64,000 bases of DNA from Rubrobacter xylanophilus DSM 9941 (GTDB lineage: Bacteria > Actinomycetota > Rubrobacteria > Rubrobacterales > Rubrobacteraceae): contig NC_008148.1 in the NCBI RefSeq assembly GCF_000014185.1, positions 1,178,001-1,242,000 on the forward strand, read 5' to 3'. This document shows positions 48,501-56,400 of the stretch, piece by piece. Numbering within the stretch: position 1 is the stretch's first letter; each line of letters starts with the position of its first letter. The position numbers were made by a program, and so were the translations under genes. The notes below the pieces were generated by a model that was not told where the DNA came from, searched no databases, and was given only the letters and a program-made list of their open reading frames with translations.

Positions 48501-49222
48501 ACGACAGGATCACCTTCCCCGACATAACCGCCCAGCCCCGCAAGGTCATCGCCTCGCCCGAGTGGTCCGGGACCGAGAGCCGCAGGCGGCGCTACTCGCC
48601 GTTCACCATCAACGTCGACCGCCGGATACCCTGGCGCACCCTGACCGGGCGCCAGCAGTTCTACGTGGACCATGAGTGGATGCTCGAGTACGGCGAGGGG
48701 CTCCCCGTCTACCGGCTGCCCCTCAACCTCAGGCCCCACCTCCGCTCCATCGGCGACGGGGAGGCCGAGGTGGTCGTCCGCTACCTCACGCCGCACTCCA
48801 AGTGGTCCATCCACTCCGAGTACCAGGACAACCTGCACATGCTCATCCTCTTCAGGGGCGGGCCCGTGATCTGGATGAGCGTCGAGGACGCCCGGAGCAT
48901 CGGCGTCCGCGACAACGACTGGGTGGAGGTCTACAACGCCCACGGGGTCATCGCGACGCGGGCGGTCGTCAGCCACCGCATCCCGCAGGGGACCGCGATC
49001 ATGTACCACGCCCAGGACCGGCACGTCAACGTGCCCATAAGCGAGCTCTCCGGCACCCGCGGCGGGACGGACAACTCCACCACCAAGATCGTCGTCAAGC
49101 CCACCCACATGATCGGGGGCTACGCCCAGTTCTCGTTCGCCCTCAACTACTACGGCCCCGCCGGGTCGCAGCGCGACGAGCTGACCATCATCCGCAAGCG
49201 CCGGAGGGAGGTGGCCTACTGA
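45572..49222 (+). CDS. narG: Respiratory nitrate reductase alpha subunit NarG
   Basis: A 1216-residue molybdenum enzyme that reduces nitrate to nitrite on the cytoplasmic side. The FS0 [4Fe-4S] ligands are H53, C57, C61 and C96 (STHGVNCTGSC ... RGCPRGA). D241 in GDQTDVPESADWW is the Mo ligand equivalent to Asp222 of E. coli. The whole MopB fold and C-terminal molybdopterin-binding domain (YHAQDRHVNVPISELSGTRGG) are intact. No complete Tat signal is seen, as usual for NarG. GTG start; the stop overlaps the narH ATG (TGATG). Confidence 0.97.
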   Translation: MSEPTNPLLRGMQYLARTERRSGGHGELSARDREWERAYRQRWQHDRVVRSTHGVNCTGSCSWKIYVKDGIITWETQQTDYPSNGPDMPEYEPRGCPRGASFSWYTYSPLRIKYPYVRGALLEAYREAKGRTGDPVEAWASVVEDPEKARRYKAARGKGGLERASWEEAAEIIAAAHVYTIKKYGPDRVVGFSPIPAMSMVSYSGGTRFLSLIGGVIPSFYDWYSDWPPASPQIWGDQTDVPESADWWNASYLMMWGSNVPITRTPDAHFMTEARYKGQKVVVVSPDYSDHTKFADHWLPVQPGTDGALAMAMGHVILKEFYVERQVPYFLEYAKKHTDLPMLVTLRERGGAWVPDRFLRATDLGDGSENAEWKTVLLDAAGGGPVVPNGSMGFKYGEEGEGRWNLELGATDPLLSLLGSHEELVEVELPRFDGAGEGAATLRRGVPARRLGGRLVTTVYDLLLAQYGVRREGLPGEWPGGYEDPEPYTPAWQQEITGVDAGRAARIGREFARNAERTGGRSMIIMGAGTNHWYHSDQIYRAMLALVLLCGCQGRNGGGWAHYVGQEKVRPITGWSTVAFALDWNRPPRHMAGTTLWYLATEQWRYEHMGADELAAPTGKGRLAGMHFADCVALSARLGWQPSYPTFDRNPLEIAEAAEREGVGVEEYVLRELREGRLRFACEDPGAPENFPRVLTLWRSNLLGSSGKGHEYFLKHLLGVPDAAVRNEETPEGLRPKEVVWRERAAEGKLDLLTTLDFRKNGSSIYSDIVLPAATWYEKHDLSSTDLHPFVHPFNPAITPPWEAKSDWEIFKLIARVFSGLAREHLGVRKDVVAAPLLHDTPDEISQPFGEVRDWKKGECEPVPGRTMPKLVTVERDYGAVAEKMTALGPLVEELGVGVKGVSWRPVPEVEEMRTKNGAVRGGPAAGRPVMERDDQVCEAILALSGTTNGRLAVEGFRALERRTGRRLADLAEERGDDRITFPDITAQPRKVIASPEWSGTESRRRRYSPFTINVDRRIPWRTLTGRQQFYVDHEWMLEYGEGLPVYRLPLNLRPHLRSIGDGEAEVVVRYLTPHSKWSIHSEYQDNLHMLILFRGGPVIWMSVEDARSIGVRDNDWVEVYNAHGVIATRAVVSHRIPQGTAIMYHAQDRHVNVPISELSGTRGGTDNSTTKIVVKPTHMIGGYAQFSFALNYYGPAGSQRDELTIIRKRRREVAY

Positions 49223-50838
49223 TGCTGGTGAAGGCCCAGATCGGGATGGTCATGAACCTGGACAAGTGCATCGGCTGCCACACCTGCTCGGTCACCTGCA
49301 AGACCACCTGGACCAACCGCGACGGCGCCGAGTACATGTGGTTCAACGACGTGGAGACCAAGCCCGGCGTCGGCTACCCGAAGGAGTGGGAGAACCAGGA
49401 GAAGTGGCGCGGCGGCTGGGAGCTGAGGGACGGCAGGCTGCGCCTGAAGGCCGGGGGGAAGCTGCGCAAGCTCGCGAGCATCTTCTACAACCCCGACCTC
49501 CCGGCCATCGAGGACTACTACGAGCCCTGGACCTACGACTACGACACCCTCACCAGCTCGCGCCCCTCCCGGCACCAGCCGGTCGCCAGGCCGCACTCCA
49601 CCCTCTCCGGGGACCCTCTTGACCTCGAGTGGGGCCCCAACTGGGAGGACGACCTCGCCGGCGCCCCCGAGACCGCCCCGCGCGACCCCAACATCACCGA
49701 GGATCTGCAGGAGCGGATACGCATGGAGTACGAGAAGGTCTTCATGATGTATCTGCCCAGGATCTGCGAGCACTGCCTGAACCCCTCGTGCGTCGCGTCC
49801 TGCCCCTCGGGGGCCATGTACAAGCGCGACGAGGACGGCATCGTGCTGGTGGACCAGGAGCAGTGCCGCGGCTGGCGCTACTGCGTCTCGGGCTGCCCCT
49901 ACAAGAAGGTCTACTTCAACCACAACACCGGCAAGGCCGAGAAGTGCACGCTGTGCTACCCGCGCATCGAGAACGGCGAGCCCACCATCTGCTCCGAGAC
50001 CTGCGTGGGGCGCATCCGCTACATCGGCCTCCTGCTCTACGACGCAGACCGGGTGGAGGAGGTGGCCTCGACCCCGGACGAGAAGGACCTGCTCGAGGCC
50101 CAGCGTTCGATCTTCCTCGACCCCAACGACCCCGAGGTGGCCGAGCAAGCCCGATTCGACGGGGTGCCGGACGACTGGATCGAGGCCGCGAGGCGCTCGC
50201 CGCTGTACAGGCTGGTGATCGACTGGGGGGTGGCGCTGCCGCTGCACCCCGAGTACCGGACGCTGCCGATGGTCTGGTACATCCCGCCGCTCTCGCCGGT
50301 GATGGGGCTCGTCGAGGACGGCGAGCCGGACCCGGACAAGGTCTTCCCGGCCATAGACGAGATGCGCATACCGGCCAGGTACCTGGCGAACATGCTCACC
50401 GCCGGCGACGAGGAGGAGATCCGGCGGGTCCTCAGGCGCCTGGCGGCCATGCGCGCCTACATGCGCGAGCTGGACGTGGCCGGGGAGGAGGACCCCGAGC
50501 TGGCGCGCGAGGCCGGCATGTCCCACCCGGAGATCCTGGAGATGTACCGCCTTCTGGCCATCGCCGACTACGACGAGCGCTACGTGATCCCGAAGGCGCA
50601 CCGCGAGGTCGCTGCCCGCCTCGACGCCCAGCAGGGCGCCTGCGGCCTGGACTTCGCCGGCGGCCCGGGAGGCTGCGGCGCGGTCGGGGCCTCCTCGGGG
50701 CGCAACGAGGCCTTCTACAGCATGAAGGAGGAGCTGGAGAGGAGGGCCAGCGCGCTCGGCGGCGCGCCCACGCCCGTGCGGCTCTTCAGGAGCCGGGCGG
50801 ACTTCGAGGCCTTCCACCTGCGGGCGGGGGAGGCGTGA
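49222..50838 (+). CDS. narH: Respiratory nitrate reductase beta subunit NarH
   Basis: A 538-residue electron-transfer subunit with four Fe-S clusters. Cluster motifs are CIGCHTCSVTC (16-26), CEHCLNPSCVASC, CRGWRYCVSGCPYKKVYFN (tryptophan in place of a ligand marks the [3Fe-4S] site) and CTLCYPRIENGEPTICSETC. The C-terminus is longer than usual for the family's core and ends with a Gly/Ala-rich segment. It carries electrons from NarI hemes to NarG. Overlaps narG and narJ by 1 nt each. Confidence 0.97.
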   Translation: MLVKAQIGMVMNLDKCIGCHTCSVTCKTTWTNRDGAEYMWFNDVETKPGVGYPKEWENQEKWRGGWELRDGRLRLKAGGKLRKLASIFYNPDLPAIEDYYEPWTYDYDTLTSSRPSRHQPVARPHSTLSGDPLDLEWGPNWEDDLAGAPETAPRDPNITEDLQERIRMEYEKVFMMYLPRICEHCLNPSCVASCPSGAMYKRDEDGIVLVDQEQCRGWRYCVSGCPYKKVYFNHNTGKAEKCTLCYPRIENGEPTICSETCVGRIRYIGLLLYDADRVEEVASTPDEKDLLEAQRSIFLDPNDPEVAEQARFDGVPDDWIEAARRSPLYRLVIDWGVALPLHPEYRTLPMVWYIPPLSPVMGLVEDGEPDPDKVFPAIDEMRIPARYLANMLTAGDEEEIRRVLRRLAAMRAYMRELDVAGEEDPELAREAGMSHPEILEMYRLLAIADYDERYVIPKAHREVAARLDAQQGACGLDFAGGPGGCGAVGASSGRNEAFYSMKEELERRASALGGAPTPVRLFRSRADFEAFHLRAGEA

Positions 50839-51455
50839 TGGTCCTGAAGCTCCTCTCTCTGCTGCTGCGCTACCCGGACGACGAGGTCGTCGCCGCCGGG
50901 GGTGAGATAGCCCGCGCGGCCCGCGAGCTGCCCCCCTCCGGGGCCAGGGAGAGTATCCTCCGCTTTCTCGACGGCTGGCTCGTTACGCCGCCCGGCGAGG
51001 CGCGCTCCCGGTACGTCGAGACCTTCGACTTCCGGGGCAAGAGCTGCCTCTACCTGACCTACTTCCGTTTCGGGGACCAGCGCGCCCGCGGGGCGGCCCT
51101 GGCCGACCTGAAGGAGCTCTACGCGGAGGCCGGGTACGAGCTCAGGACCTCCGAGCTGCCCGACTACCTGCCGCTAGTGCTGGAGTTCGCCGCGGCGCGC
51201 CCGGACCTGGGGCTGCCGCTCATAGCCGGGTACCGGAGCGGGCTCGAGGTGGTGCGCAAGGCGCTCGCGCAGTCCGGAAGCCCCTACGCCCTCCTGATCG
51301 AGGCCCTGCTCTCGCTGCTGCCGCGCCCGGAGGAGCGGGATCTCGAGGAGGCCCGGCGGCTCGTCGCCCACGGGCCGCCGCGCGAGACGGTGGGCCTCGA
51401 GCCCTACGGCCCCGAGATGCCGCCGGCGCGGGTCGCGTACGGGAGGCAGCGATGA
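50838..51455 (+). CDS. narJ: Nitrate reductase chaperone NarJ
   Basis: A 205-residue TorD/NarJ-family chaperone that helps insert the molybdenum cofactor and clusters into NarG before membrane docking. LLSLLLRYPDDEVV near the start, YVETFDFRGKSCLYLTYFRFGDQRARG and ELPDYLPLVLEFAA are family hallmarks. The start ATG overlaps the narH stop by 1 nt and the end overlaps narI by 4 nt, so the set is translated in order. Confidence 0.94.
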   Translation: MVLKLLSLLLRYPDDEVVAAGGEIARAARELPPSGARESILRFLDGWLVTPPGEARSRYVETFDFRGKSCLYLTYFRFGDQRARGAALADLKELYAEAGYELRTSELPDYLPLVLEFAAARPDLGLPLIAGYRSGLEVVRKALAQSGSPYALLIEALLSLLPRPEERDLEEARRLVAHGPPRETVGLEPYGPEMPPARVAYGRQR

Positions 51456-52234
51456 GCCTCTGGGACCAGTTCCTCTGGGTGGTCTTCCCCTACCTCTGCC
51501 TGGCGAGCTTCGTCATCGGGCACGTCTTCCGCTACCGCTACGACCAGTACGGCTGGACCTCGGAGTCCAGCGAGCTTCTGGAGCGCAGGCTCCTGGCGTG
51601 GGGGGCGATGCTGTTCCACTGGGGGCTTCTGTTCGTGTTTATCGGGCACGTGATGGGGCTGCTGGTCCCCGTGGGGTTCTACCGCTCCATAGGGGTCTCG
51701 GACCACGCCTACCACCTGCTTTCGCTGTGGGCCGGCTCGGCGGTCGGGGCGGTGGCGCTGGTGGGGATACTGCTCCTGAACCTCAGGCGCTGGTTCGTCC
51801 CCCGGCTCCGGCGGCGCACCTCGGCCATGAAGTTCGCCGTGGACGCGCTGCTTCTGGTGGTGATAGTGCTCGGCATGGCGGCCACCGTGGGCTACCGGGT
51901 CTACGTGAGCCAGTACGAGCTGCCGGCGGAGTTCGAGTACCGGGAGACCATAGGGCCCTGGTTCCGCAGCCTCTTCTACTTCGCCCCCCGGCCCGAGCTG
52001 ATGGTGGAGGTGCCCCTGATCTTCCAGCTGCACACCCTCGCGGCTTTCCTGCTGTTCGGGCTGTGGCCTTACTCCAGCCTGGTGCACGCCTGGAGCGTCC
52101 CGCTGGGGTACCTGCGGCGCGGGTACGTGCAGTACCGGAGCCGCAACCCCCGCCTGAGCCTGAACCGCGAGAGGGCGCGCCGCGGCGCGGCGGCCAAGGC
52201 TTCCGGCGCAGGCCGGGACCGGCGCGCGGGGTGA
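51452..52234 (+). CDS. narI: Nitrate reductase gamma subunit NarI (cytochrome b)
   Basis: A 260-residue membrane cytochrome b with five TM helices. Heme-ligand histidines H56 and H66 (LFHWGLLFVFIGHVMG) and H194 and H212 (FQLHTLAAF ... LVHAWSVP) correspond closely to those of E. coli NarI. It oxidises menaquinol at the outer face and passes electrons to NarH. The C-terminal ~35 residues are basic and extra to the family. The stop overlaps a GTG of the next gene (GTGA). Confidence 0.96.
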   Translation: MSLWDQFLWVVFPYLCLASFVIGHVFRYRYDQYGWTSESSELLERRLLAWGAMLFHWGLLFVFIGHVMGLLVPVGFYRSIGVSDHAYHLLSLWAGSAVGAVALVGILLLNLRRWFVPRLRRRTSAMKFAVDALLLVVIVLGMAATVGYRVYVSQYELPAEFEYRETIGPWFRSLFYFAPRPELMVEVPLIFQLHTLAAFLLFGLWPYSSLVHAWSVPLGYLRRGYVQYRSRNPRLSLNRERARRGAAAKASGAGRDRRAG

Positions 52235-52875
52235 GTTCGGTGGGGGCCGGGCCGCGCGGGCGGGTGGCGGCCGTGCTGGACGCGGCCTCTCCTTGGGGGG
52301 AGGCGGCGGCCCGCAGGCTCGCCGCCTCCGGCGTCCGCGTCGTGCTCGGGGGCCGCAGCCGCGAGCGGCTGGCGGCTCTGGAGGGCGAGATCGGCGGCGG
52401 GCGGGCGGTAGCGGTCGGCGTTCACCCCGCGAAGCGGCATCACCTCGAGCACCTGGTGGAGGCCGCGGTGGAGGAGTTCGGCGGGTTGGACCTCCTTTTG
52501 TTCGCGGCCCGGGCCTCCGCCCCGCCGCTCTCCCGGCTGGACGCCGGCGCTCTGGAGCGGTCGGTGGACGTGAACTTCAGGGGCCTCGTCTACGCCCTCG
52601 CGGCCGCGCTGCCGGCGCTGCGCGGCCGCGGCGGAACCTTCGTCTACCTCTGCGCCGGGCCGGAGGAGCCCGACCCGCTGTACGAGGCGGCGCGGGCGGC
52701 GGCCGGCAGCCTGCTGCGCGCCGCGGGGAGCGAGCTCGGCGGGGAGGGGGTGCGGTTCTGCGAGCTCGTCGCCGGCGGGGGAGCGGACGGGGAGCGGGCC
52801 GCCGGCGAGGTGCTCCGCCTGCTCCGCGAGCCCGGAGGCGGAGGTTTTCTTCGGCGGGTCTGCGGGGCCGCTTGA
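52231..52875 (+). CDS. Atypical short-chain dehydrogenase-like protein
   Basis: A 214-residue SDR-fold protein coupled to narI by a GTGA overlap. The cofactor loop is degenerate (VLDAASPWGEAAARRLAASG instead of TGxxxGIG) though the arginine-bearing GGRSRERL, which suggests an NADP-like pocket, is kept. The catalytic YxxxK is YEAAR, with no lysine, and the upstream serine is replaced within YLCAGPEE. It may bind a nucleotide without normal dehydrogenase activity. GTG 52240 is an alternative start. Its link to nitrate respiration is by position only. Confidence 0.75.
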   Translation: MSSVGAGPRGRVAAVLDAASPWGEAAARRLAASGVRVVLGGRSRERLAALEGEIGGGRAVAVGVHPAKRHHLEHLVEAAVEEFGGLDLLLFAARASAPPLSRLDAGALERSVDVNFRGLVYALAAALPALRGRGGTFVYLCAGPEEPDPLYEAARAAAGSLLRAAGSELGGEGVRFCELVAGGGADGERAAGEVLRLLREPGGGGFLRRVCGAA

Positions 52876-52979
52876 GATCCCGGCGCATCCGCGGTAGGGT
52901 CTTGGCCCGTGTCCTGAGCTGACCGGCGAAGCGGAGGGAGGGATCTATTCTGCTGGCGGCAAACAGCGCGCTGCGAGGT

Positions 52980-54023
52980 TTGGGCTCGGTGGAGCTCTCG
53001 GAGCTGGCCTTCCCCTTCGGCATCGTGGTGGGGGCGGTGCTCCTGGGGTTCGTCTTCGAGCTGGTCGTCCTGAGAAAGCTGCGGGAGCTCGCCGCCTCGA
53101 CCACCTTCCGGGGCGACGACCTGGTGATCGGGGCGGTCAAGGGCGTGACGACCCTGTGGTTCGGGATAGCCGGGGTCTACCTGGCGCTCGTAAGGCTCCC
53201 GCTGGCCCCGGCGGTGGCCTCCCTGCTCAGGGATCTTTTGCTCGCGGCGCTCATCCTCTCCGGCGTCATAGTGCTGGCCCGGATAGCCGCGAGGCTCGTC
53301 GGCTTCTACGCCGGCCGGATACAGGGGATGCCCTCCTCCTCGCTGCTGACCAACCTGGCCAGGATCACCGTGCTGGTGCTCGGGGTGCTCGTGATCCTGC
53401 AGTCGCTCGGGATAGCGATCGGGCCGCTCATCGCGGCCCTCGGGGTCGGGGGGCTGGCGGTGGCCCTGGCGATGCAGGAGACGCTCTCCAACCTCTTCAG
53501 CGGGGTGATGATCATCGCCTCCCGCCAGCTGCGGCCCGGGGACTTCGTCCGGCTGGACTCCGGCGAGGAGGGCTACGTGGAGGACGTGAACTGGCGCAAC
53601 ACCACCATCCGCTCGCTGCCGAACAACATGATCATCGTCCCCAACGCGCGCCTCGCCCAGTCCATCGTGACGAACTACTACCAGCCGGAGCGCAAGATGT
53701 CGGTGGTGGTCCCGGTGGGGGTGAGCTACGAGAGCGACCTCTCCCACGTGGAGGAGGTGACCATCGGTGTGGCCAACGAGGTTATGACCGAGATCGAGGG
53801 CGGCGTCCCGGAGTTCGAACCTTTTATCCGGTACAACAACTTCGGCTCCTACAGCATCGACTTCTCGGTGATCATGCAGACCCGGGAGGTGGTGGAGCAG
53901 TACCGGATCAAGCACGAGTTCATAAAGCGCCTCCACCGCCGCTACGGGGAGGAGGGGATAGAGATCCCCTACCCGGTCATGACGAACATCCACGTGGGGG
54001 AGGACGCCCCGGCCCGCCGCTGA
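52980..54023 (+). CDS. Mechanosensitive ion channel MscS family
   Basis: A ~347-residue small-conductance mechanosensitive channel. Four hydrophobic helices precede the pore helix (GVGGLAVALAMQETLSNLFSGVMIIASRQLRPGDFV) and the beta domain (VEDVNWRNTTIRSLPNNMIIVPNARLAQSIVTNY). It releases solutes on osmotic downshock. The start is unclear: TTG 52980 has GAGG only 1 nt upstream, GTG 52989 has a weak site, while the strong GGAGGGAGGG at 52933-52942 faces only ATT 52947 or CTG 52950 in the same frame. Confidence 0.92.
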   Translation: MGSVELSELAFPFGIVVGAVLLGFVFELVVLRKLRELAASTTFRGDDLVIGAVKGVTTLWFGIAGVYLALVRLPLAPAVASLLRDLLLAALILSGVIVLARIAARLVGFYAGRIQGMPSSSLLTNLARITVLVLGVLVILQSLGIAIGPLIAALGVGGLAVALAMQETLSNLFSGVMIIASRQLRPGDFVRLDSGEEGYVEDVNWRNTTIRSLPNNMIIVPNARLAQSIVTNYYQPERKMSVVVPVGVSYESDLSHVEEVTIGVANEVMTEIEGGVPEFEPFIRYNNFGSYSIDFSVIMQTREVVEQYRIKHEFIKRLHRRYGEEGIEIPYPVMTNIHVGEDAPARR

Positions 54024-54063
54024 CGGGGCCGCCTCCCCGCCCCGTGGGTTATGATCTGTTGCC

Positions 54064-54759
54064 GTGACCCGCGGGCTGGCCTCACACCTCAGGAGCATGG
54101 ACCCCGCACGCCGGGCGCTGCTCTTGCGCCGGGCGGCCTCCCGGCCCCTGGAGAACTGGCGCGAGGTCTACGAGAGCGTCTCGCCGGTGGACCTGAAGAC
54201 GGGCGAGCGGCGCCCCCGCGTCCCTCCCCCCGGCTCCCGGCCCCGCCGGGCCGCCGTCCTGATGCCGGTGCTCATGGACCGGGACGGACCCCGCCTGGTG
54301 TACACCGTGCGCCGCGACCACCTGCCGGACCACGCGGGCCAGATCTCCTTCCCCGGCGGCGGCGTGGAGCCGCAGGACGGCTCGCCGGAGGAGACCGCCC
54401 TGCGCGAGGCGCAGGAGGAGATAGCGCTCGACCCCTCCCTGGTGGAGATCGCCGGTCGCCTGGAGGAGCTCTACATCCACGTCTCGAACTTTCTGGTGAC
54501 CCCCTTCGTGGGGCTCCTTCCGGCGGGCACCGAGCTGGTCCTCGCCCCGGACGAGGTGGAGAAGATCTTCGCCGTACCCCTCGAGGAGCTGCTCTCCCCG
54601 GGAACCTTCCGCCTCGCGGTCCGCGACCTCGGCGGCGCGAGGGTGGGGGTCCCCGTCTTCTCCGCCGCCGGCCACGATATCTGGGGGGCCACCGCCGCCA
54701 TGACCGCGGGCCTCCTGGCCCGGCTGGGCTGGGAGGGCTACCGCAACCCCGCCCGCTAG
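54064..54759 (+). CDS. Nudix hydrolase, coenzyme A diphosphatase type
   Basis: A 231-residue Nudix enzyme. The Nudix box GGVEPQDGSPEETALREAQEEIAL is complete, and the adjacent LPDHAGQISFPGG is the CoA-pyrophosphatase (NudL/PCD1) signature. It would cleave CoA and derivatives to phosphopantetheine and 3',5'-ADP, removing oxidised CoA. Start GTG 54064 with a poor ribosome site. It is followed by a DnaA-box cluster and the convergent DIP-synthesis gene. Confidence 0.9.
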   Translation: MTRGLASHLRSMDPARRALLLRRAASRPLENWREVYESVSPVDLKTGERRPRVPPPGSRPRRAAVLMPVLMDRDGPRLVYTVRRDHLPDHAGQISFPGGGVEPQDGSPEETALREAQEEIALDPSLVEIAGRLEELYIHVSNFLVTPFVGLLPAGTELVLAPDEVEKIFAVPLEELLSPGTFRLAVRDLGGARVGVPVFSAAGHDIWGATAAMTAGLLARLGWEGYRNPAR

Positions 54760-54775
54760 ACCCCTCTCTCCTGGG

Positions 54776-54820
54776 TTATCCACAAGATGTTGTGGAAAAG
54801 GTCGCCCCGGCGGTGGATAA
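54776..54820. promoter_or_regulatory. Cluster of three DnaA-box-like sites
   Basis: Within 45 nt lie TTATCCACA (54776-54784, plus strand, perfect consensus), TGTGGAAAA (54791-54799, minus-strand TTTTCCACA) and GGTGGATAA (54812-54820, minus-strand TTATCCACC, one mismatch). The first two face each other and also form a TCCACAA/TTGTGGA hairpin with a 4-nt loop. The stretch is between two convergent genes, where no promoter is expected. Confidence 0.55.
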
Positions 54821-54856
54821 CTTGCGCCTCGTGTAACCTGCCCGCAACTTTTCGGG

Positions 54857-56167
54857 CTACGACCGCCCCCTCTTGAGCGCGAGCAGGCGGCGCAGCGCCT
54901 CGGCGTTGCCGAGGGCGCCGGTGGCCAGAAGCGCCGCTCCCGGCGCCCCGAGCAGCCCCCCGAGGGCGAGCACGGCGAGCCTGACGTCGCGGGTCGCCCC
55001 GAGGCCGGTGAACCGGGAGGGCATCCGCCCGAGGGCGGCCTCCCAGCGGGCCCGGGTGTAGGAGACGAGCAGGGCGCCGGCGAGCGCCGGGTAGCCGGCG
55101 GCGGCCGCCAGGCGGGTCCCGGCCCCCAGGGCCAGCCCGGAGATGATGAGCGCGTCGGCCCAGCGGTCGAGCGTGGCGTCGAAGACGGCCCCCCGCGGGG
55201 AGGACTCCAGCCGGGCGCGGGCCAGCTCACCGTCGCAGCCGTCCACGATGGAGGCGAGCTGCACCAGCGCCCCCCCGAGCCTGAGGCGCCCGGCGGCCAG
55301 CAGGCCGGCCCCGAGCGCCGCCAGGGCGAAGCTCAGCAGGCTGACCTGGTCGGGCGAGAGCGGGGTGTCGAGGAGCCGGCGGGTGATCCTGCGGCTGATC
55401 CGCCGGTTGATGTGGCGGGAGACGGGGCCGTCGTTCCCGCTCGCGGCCCACCCCAGCACCATCTCCTCCGAGAGCCGCAGATCCTGCGGGGTGTCCACGT
55501 CGGTCCACGGCGCCCCGGCGAGGTCGCAGGCCACCACCTCCCCTCCGGAGGCGAGCCAGGCCCGCTTGAGGTCGTTCCAGGAGAGCCTCTCCCCCCCGGA
55601 AGCCTCCCGCAGGCGCTCTAGCGCCGGGCGGGAGCACAGGAACAGCCCGGCGTCCAGCCCGTCGTACCGGGGCAGGTTCTTCCCGAACTCCACCACCCTG
55701 CCGCCCTCGAGCCGCACCCGCGTGGCCTCCCCGGGGTCGGCGTACACCGGCCGGGTGTCCACCGCCGCCACAAAGTCCCCCTCGCACCGCAGCAGCCGCC
55801 GCACCGACTCCGGGGTGTGGATGTGGTCCACCATGGCCACCACGAACCGCTCCGGCAGAAACCGCATCGCCGCCAGCACGGAGGTGCCGTTGCCCCGCGG
55901 GTAGTCCGGGTTCTCGACCACCCGCACCGGCAGCCCGCGCGCCTTGCAGTGCCCGGCCACCTCCTCCCCCCGGTGGCCGACCACGACGACTATCTCGCCC
56001 TCCAGCCCCCCCGCCCGCAGCGTCCGCACCGTGCGCTCCAGCAGCGTGAGCCCGGCGACCCGCGCGAGGGGCTTGGGGCGCCCGCACTCCCGCAGCCGCT
56101 CCCCGAACCCCGCGGCCAGCACCGCCGCGCCTACGCCCTCCCGCCCCGTGGTACGCTCGTCCGGCAT
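54857..56167 (-). CDS. Bifunctional inositol-1-phosphate cytidylyltransferase / di-myo-inositol-phosphate-phosphate synthase
   Basis: A 436-residue fusion. The N-terminal NTP-transferase domain (about 13-235) has VLAAGFGERL and KPLARVAG at 16-38, then ENPDYPRGNGTS and MVDHIHTPE; it would make CDP-inositol from CTP and inositol-1-phosphate. The C-terminal domain (about 250-436) is a CDP-alcohol phosphotransferase with DGCDGELARARLESSPRG and D330, D334, several TM helices following; it would join CDP-inositol to inositol phosphate. DIP is a heat and salt protectant of hyperthermophiles, and known also from Rubrobacter. Start ATG 56167 is chosen; GTG 56194 is possible. Confidence 0.9.
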   Translation of the reverse strand: MPDERTTGREGVGAAVLAAGFGERLRECGRPKPLARVAGLTLLERTVRTLRAGGLEGEIVVVVGHRGEEVAGHCKARGLPVRVVENPDYPRGNGTSVLAAMRFLPERFVVAMVDHIHTPESVRRLLRCEGDFVAAVDTRPVYADPGEATRVRLEGGRVVEFGKNLPRYDGLDAGLFLCSRPALERLREASGGERLSWNDLKRAWLASGGEVVACDLAGAPWTDVDTPQDLRLSEEMVLGWAASGNDGPVSRHINRRISRRITRRLLDTPLSPDQVSLLSFALAALGAGLLAAGRLRLGGALVQLASIVDGCDGELARARLESSPRGAVFDATLDRWADALIISGLALGAGTRLAAAAGYPALAGALLVSYTRARWEAALGRMPSRFTGLGATRDVRLAVLALGGLLGAPGAALLATGALGNAEALRRLLALKRGRS

Positions 56168-56311
56168 GCCCGTCCCGCCTCCCGTGCACGACAAGAACCG
56201 CGAAAACCCGACCGCCGCCGGGAACCGAAAACCCGGCAGAAGGCAAAGCGTATGTTAACCCGCACCCCATGATCCTACAAGCACCAGCGACAAGCGAGTG
56301 TTTTTGTTCTC

Positions 56312-56341
56312 TTGGATCAAGTGCCATTCAGGGCTTATAAT
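56312..56341 (+). promoter_or_regulatory. Sigma-70-type promoter of the inositol-phosphate synthase gene
   Basis: TTGGAT (56312-56317) and a perfect TATAAT (56336-56341) are 18 nt apart, 60 nt before the start codon. This is the clearest housekeeping-type promoter seen in the window. An AT-rich upstream stretch (TTTTTGTTCT) may help. Confidence 0.72.
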
Positions 56342-56400
56342 TTCCTCCCTTCGTCTGGGGCGAACAGGCATGCTCTGAGACAGAAAGGAGGCATGAGGGG

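Noticed and set aside
45673..48675. Long alternative frames inside narG on both strands
   Set aside because: They are low-complexity Arg/Gly/Ala shadows; the narG frame has complete catalytic motifs.
54776..54799. Rho-independent terminator after the Nudix gene
   Set aside because: The stem is short and lacks a T tract on either strand, and a third DnaA-like box next to it favours the DnaA interpretation; not fully excluded.
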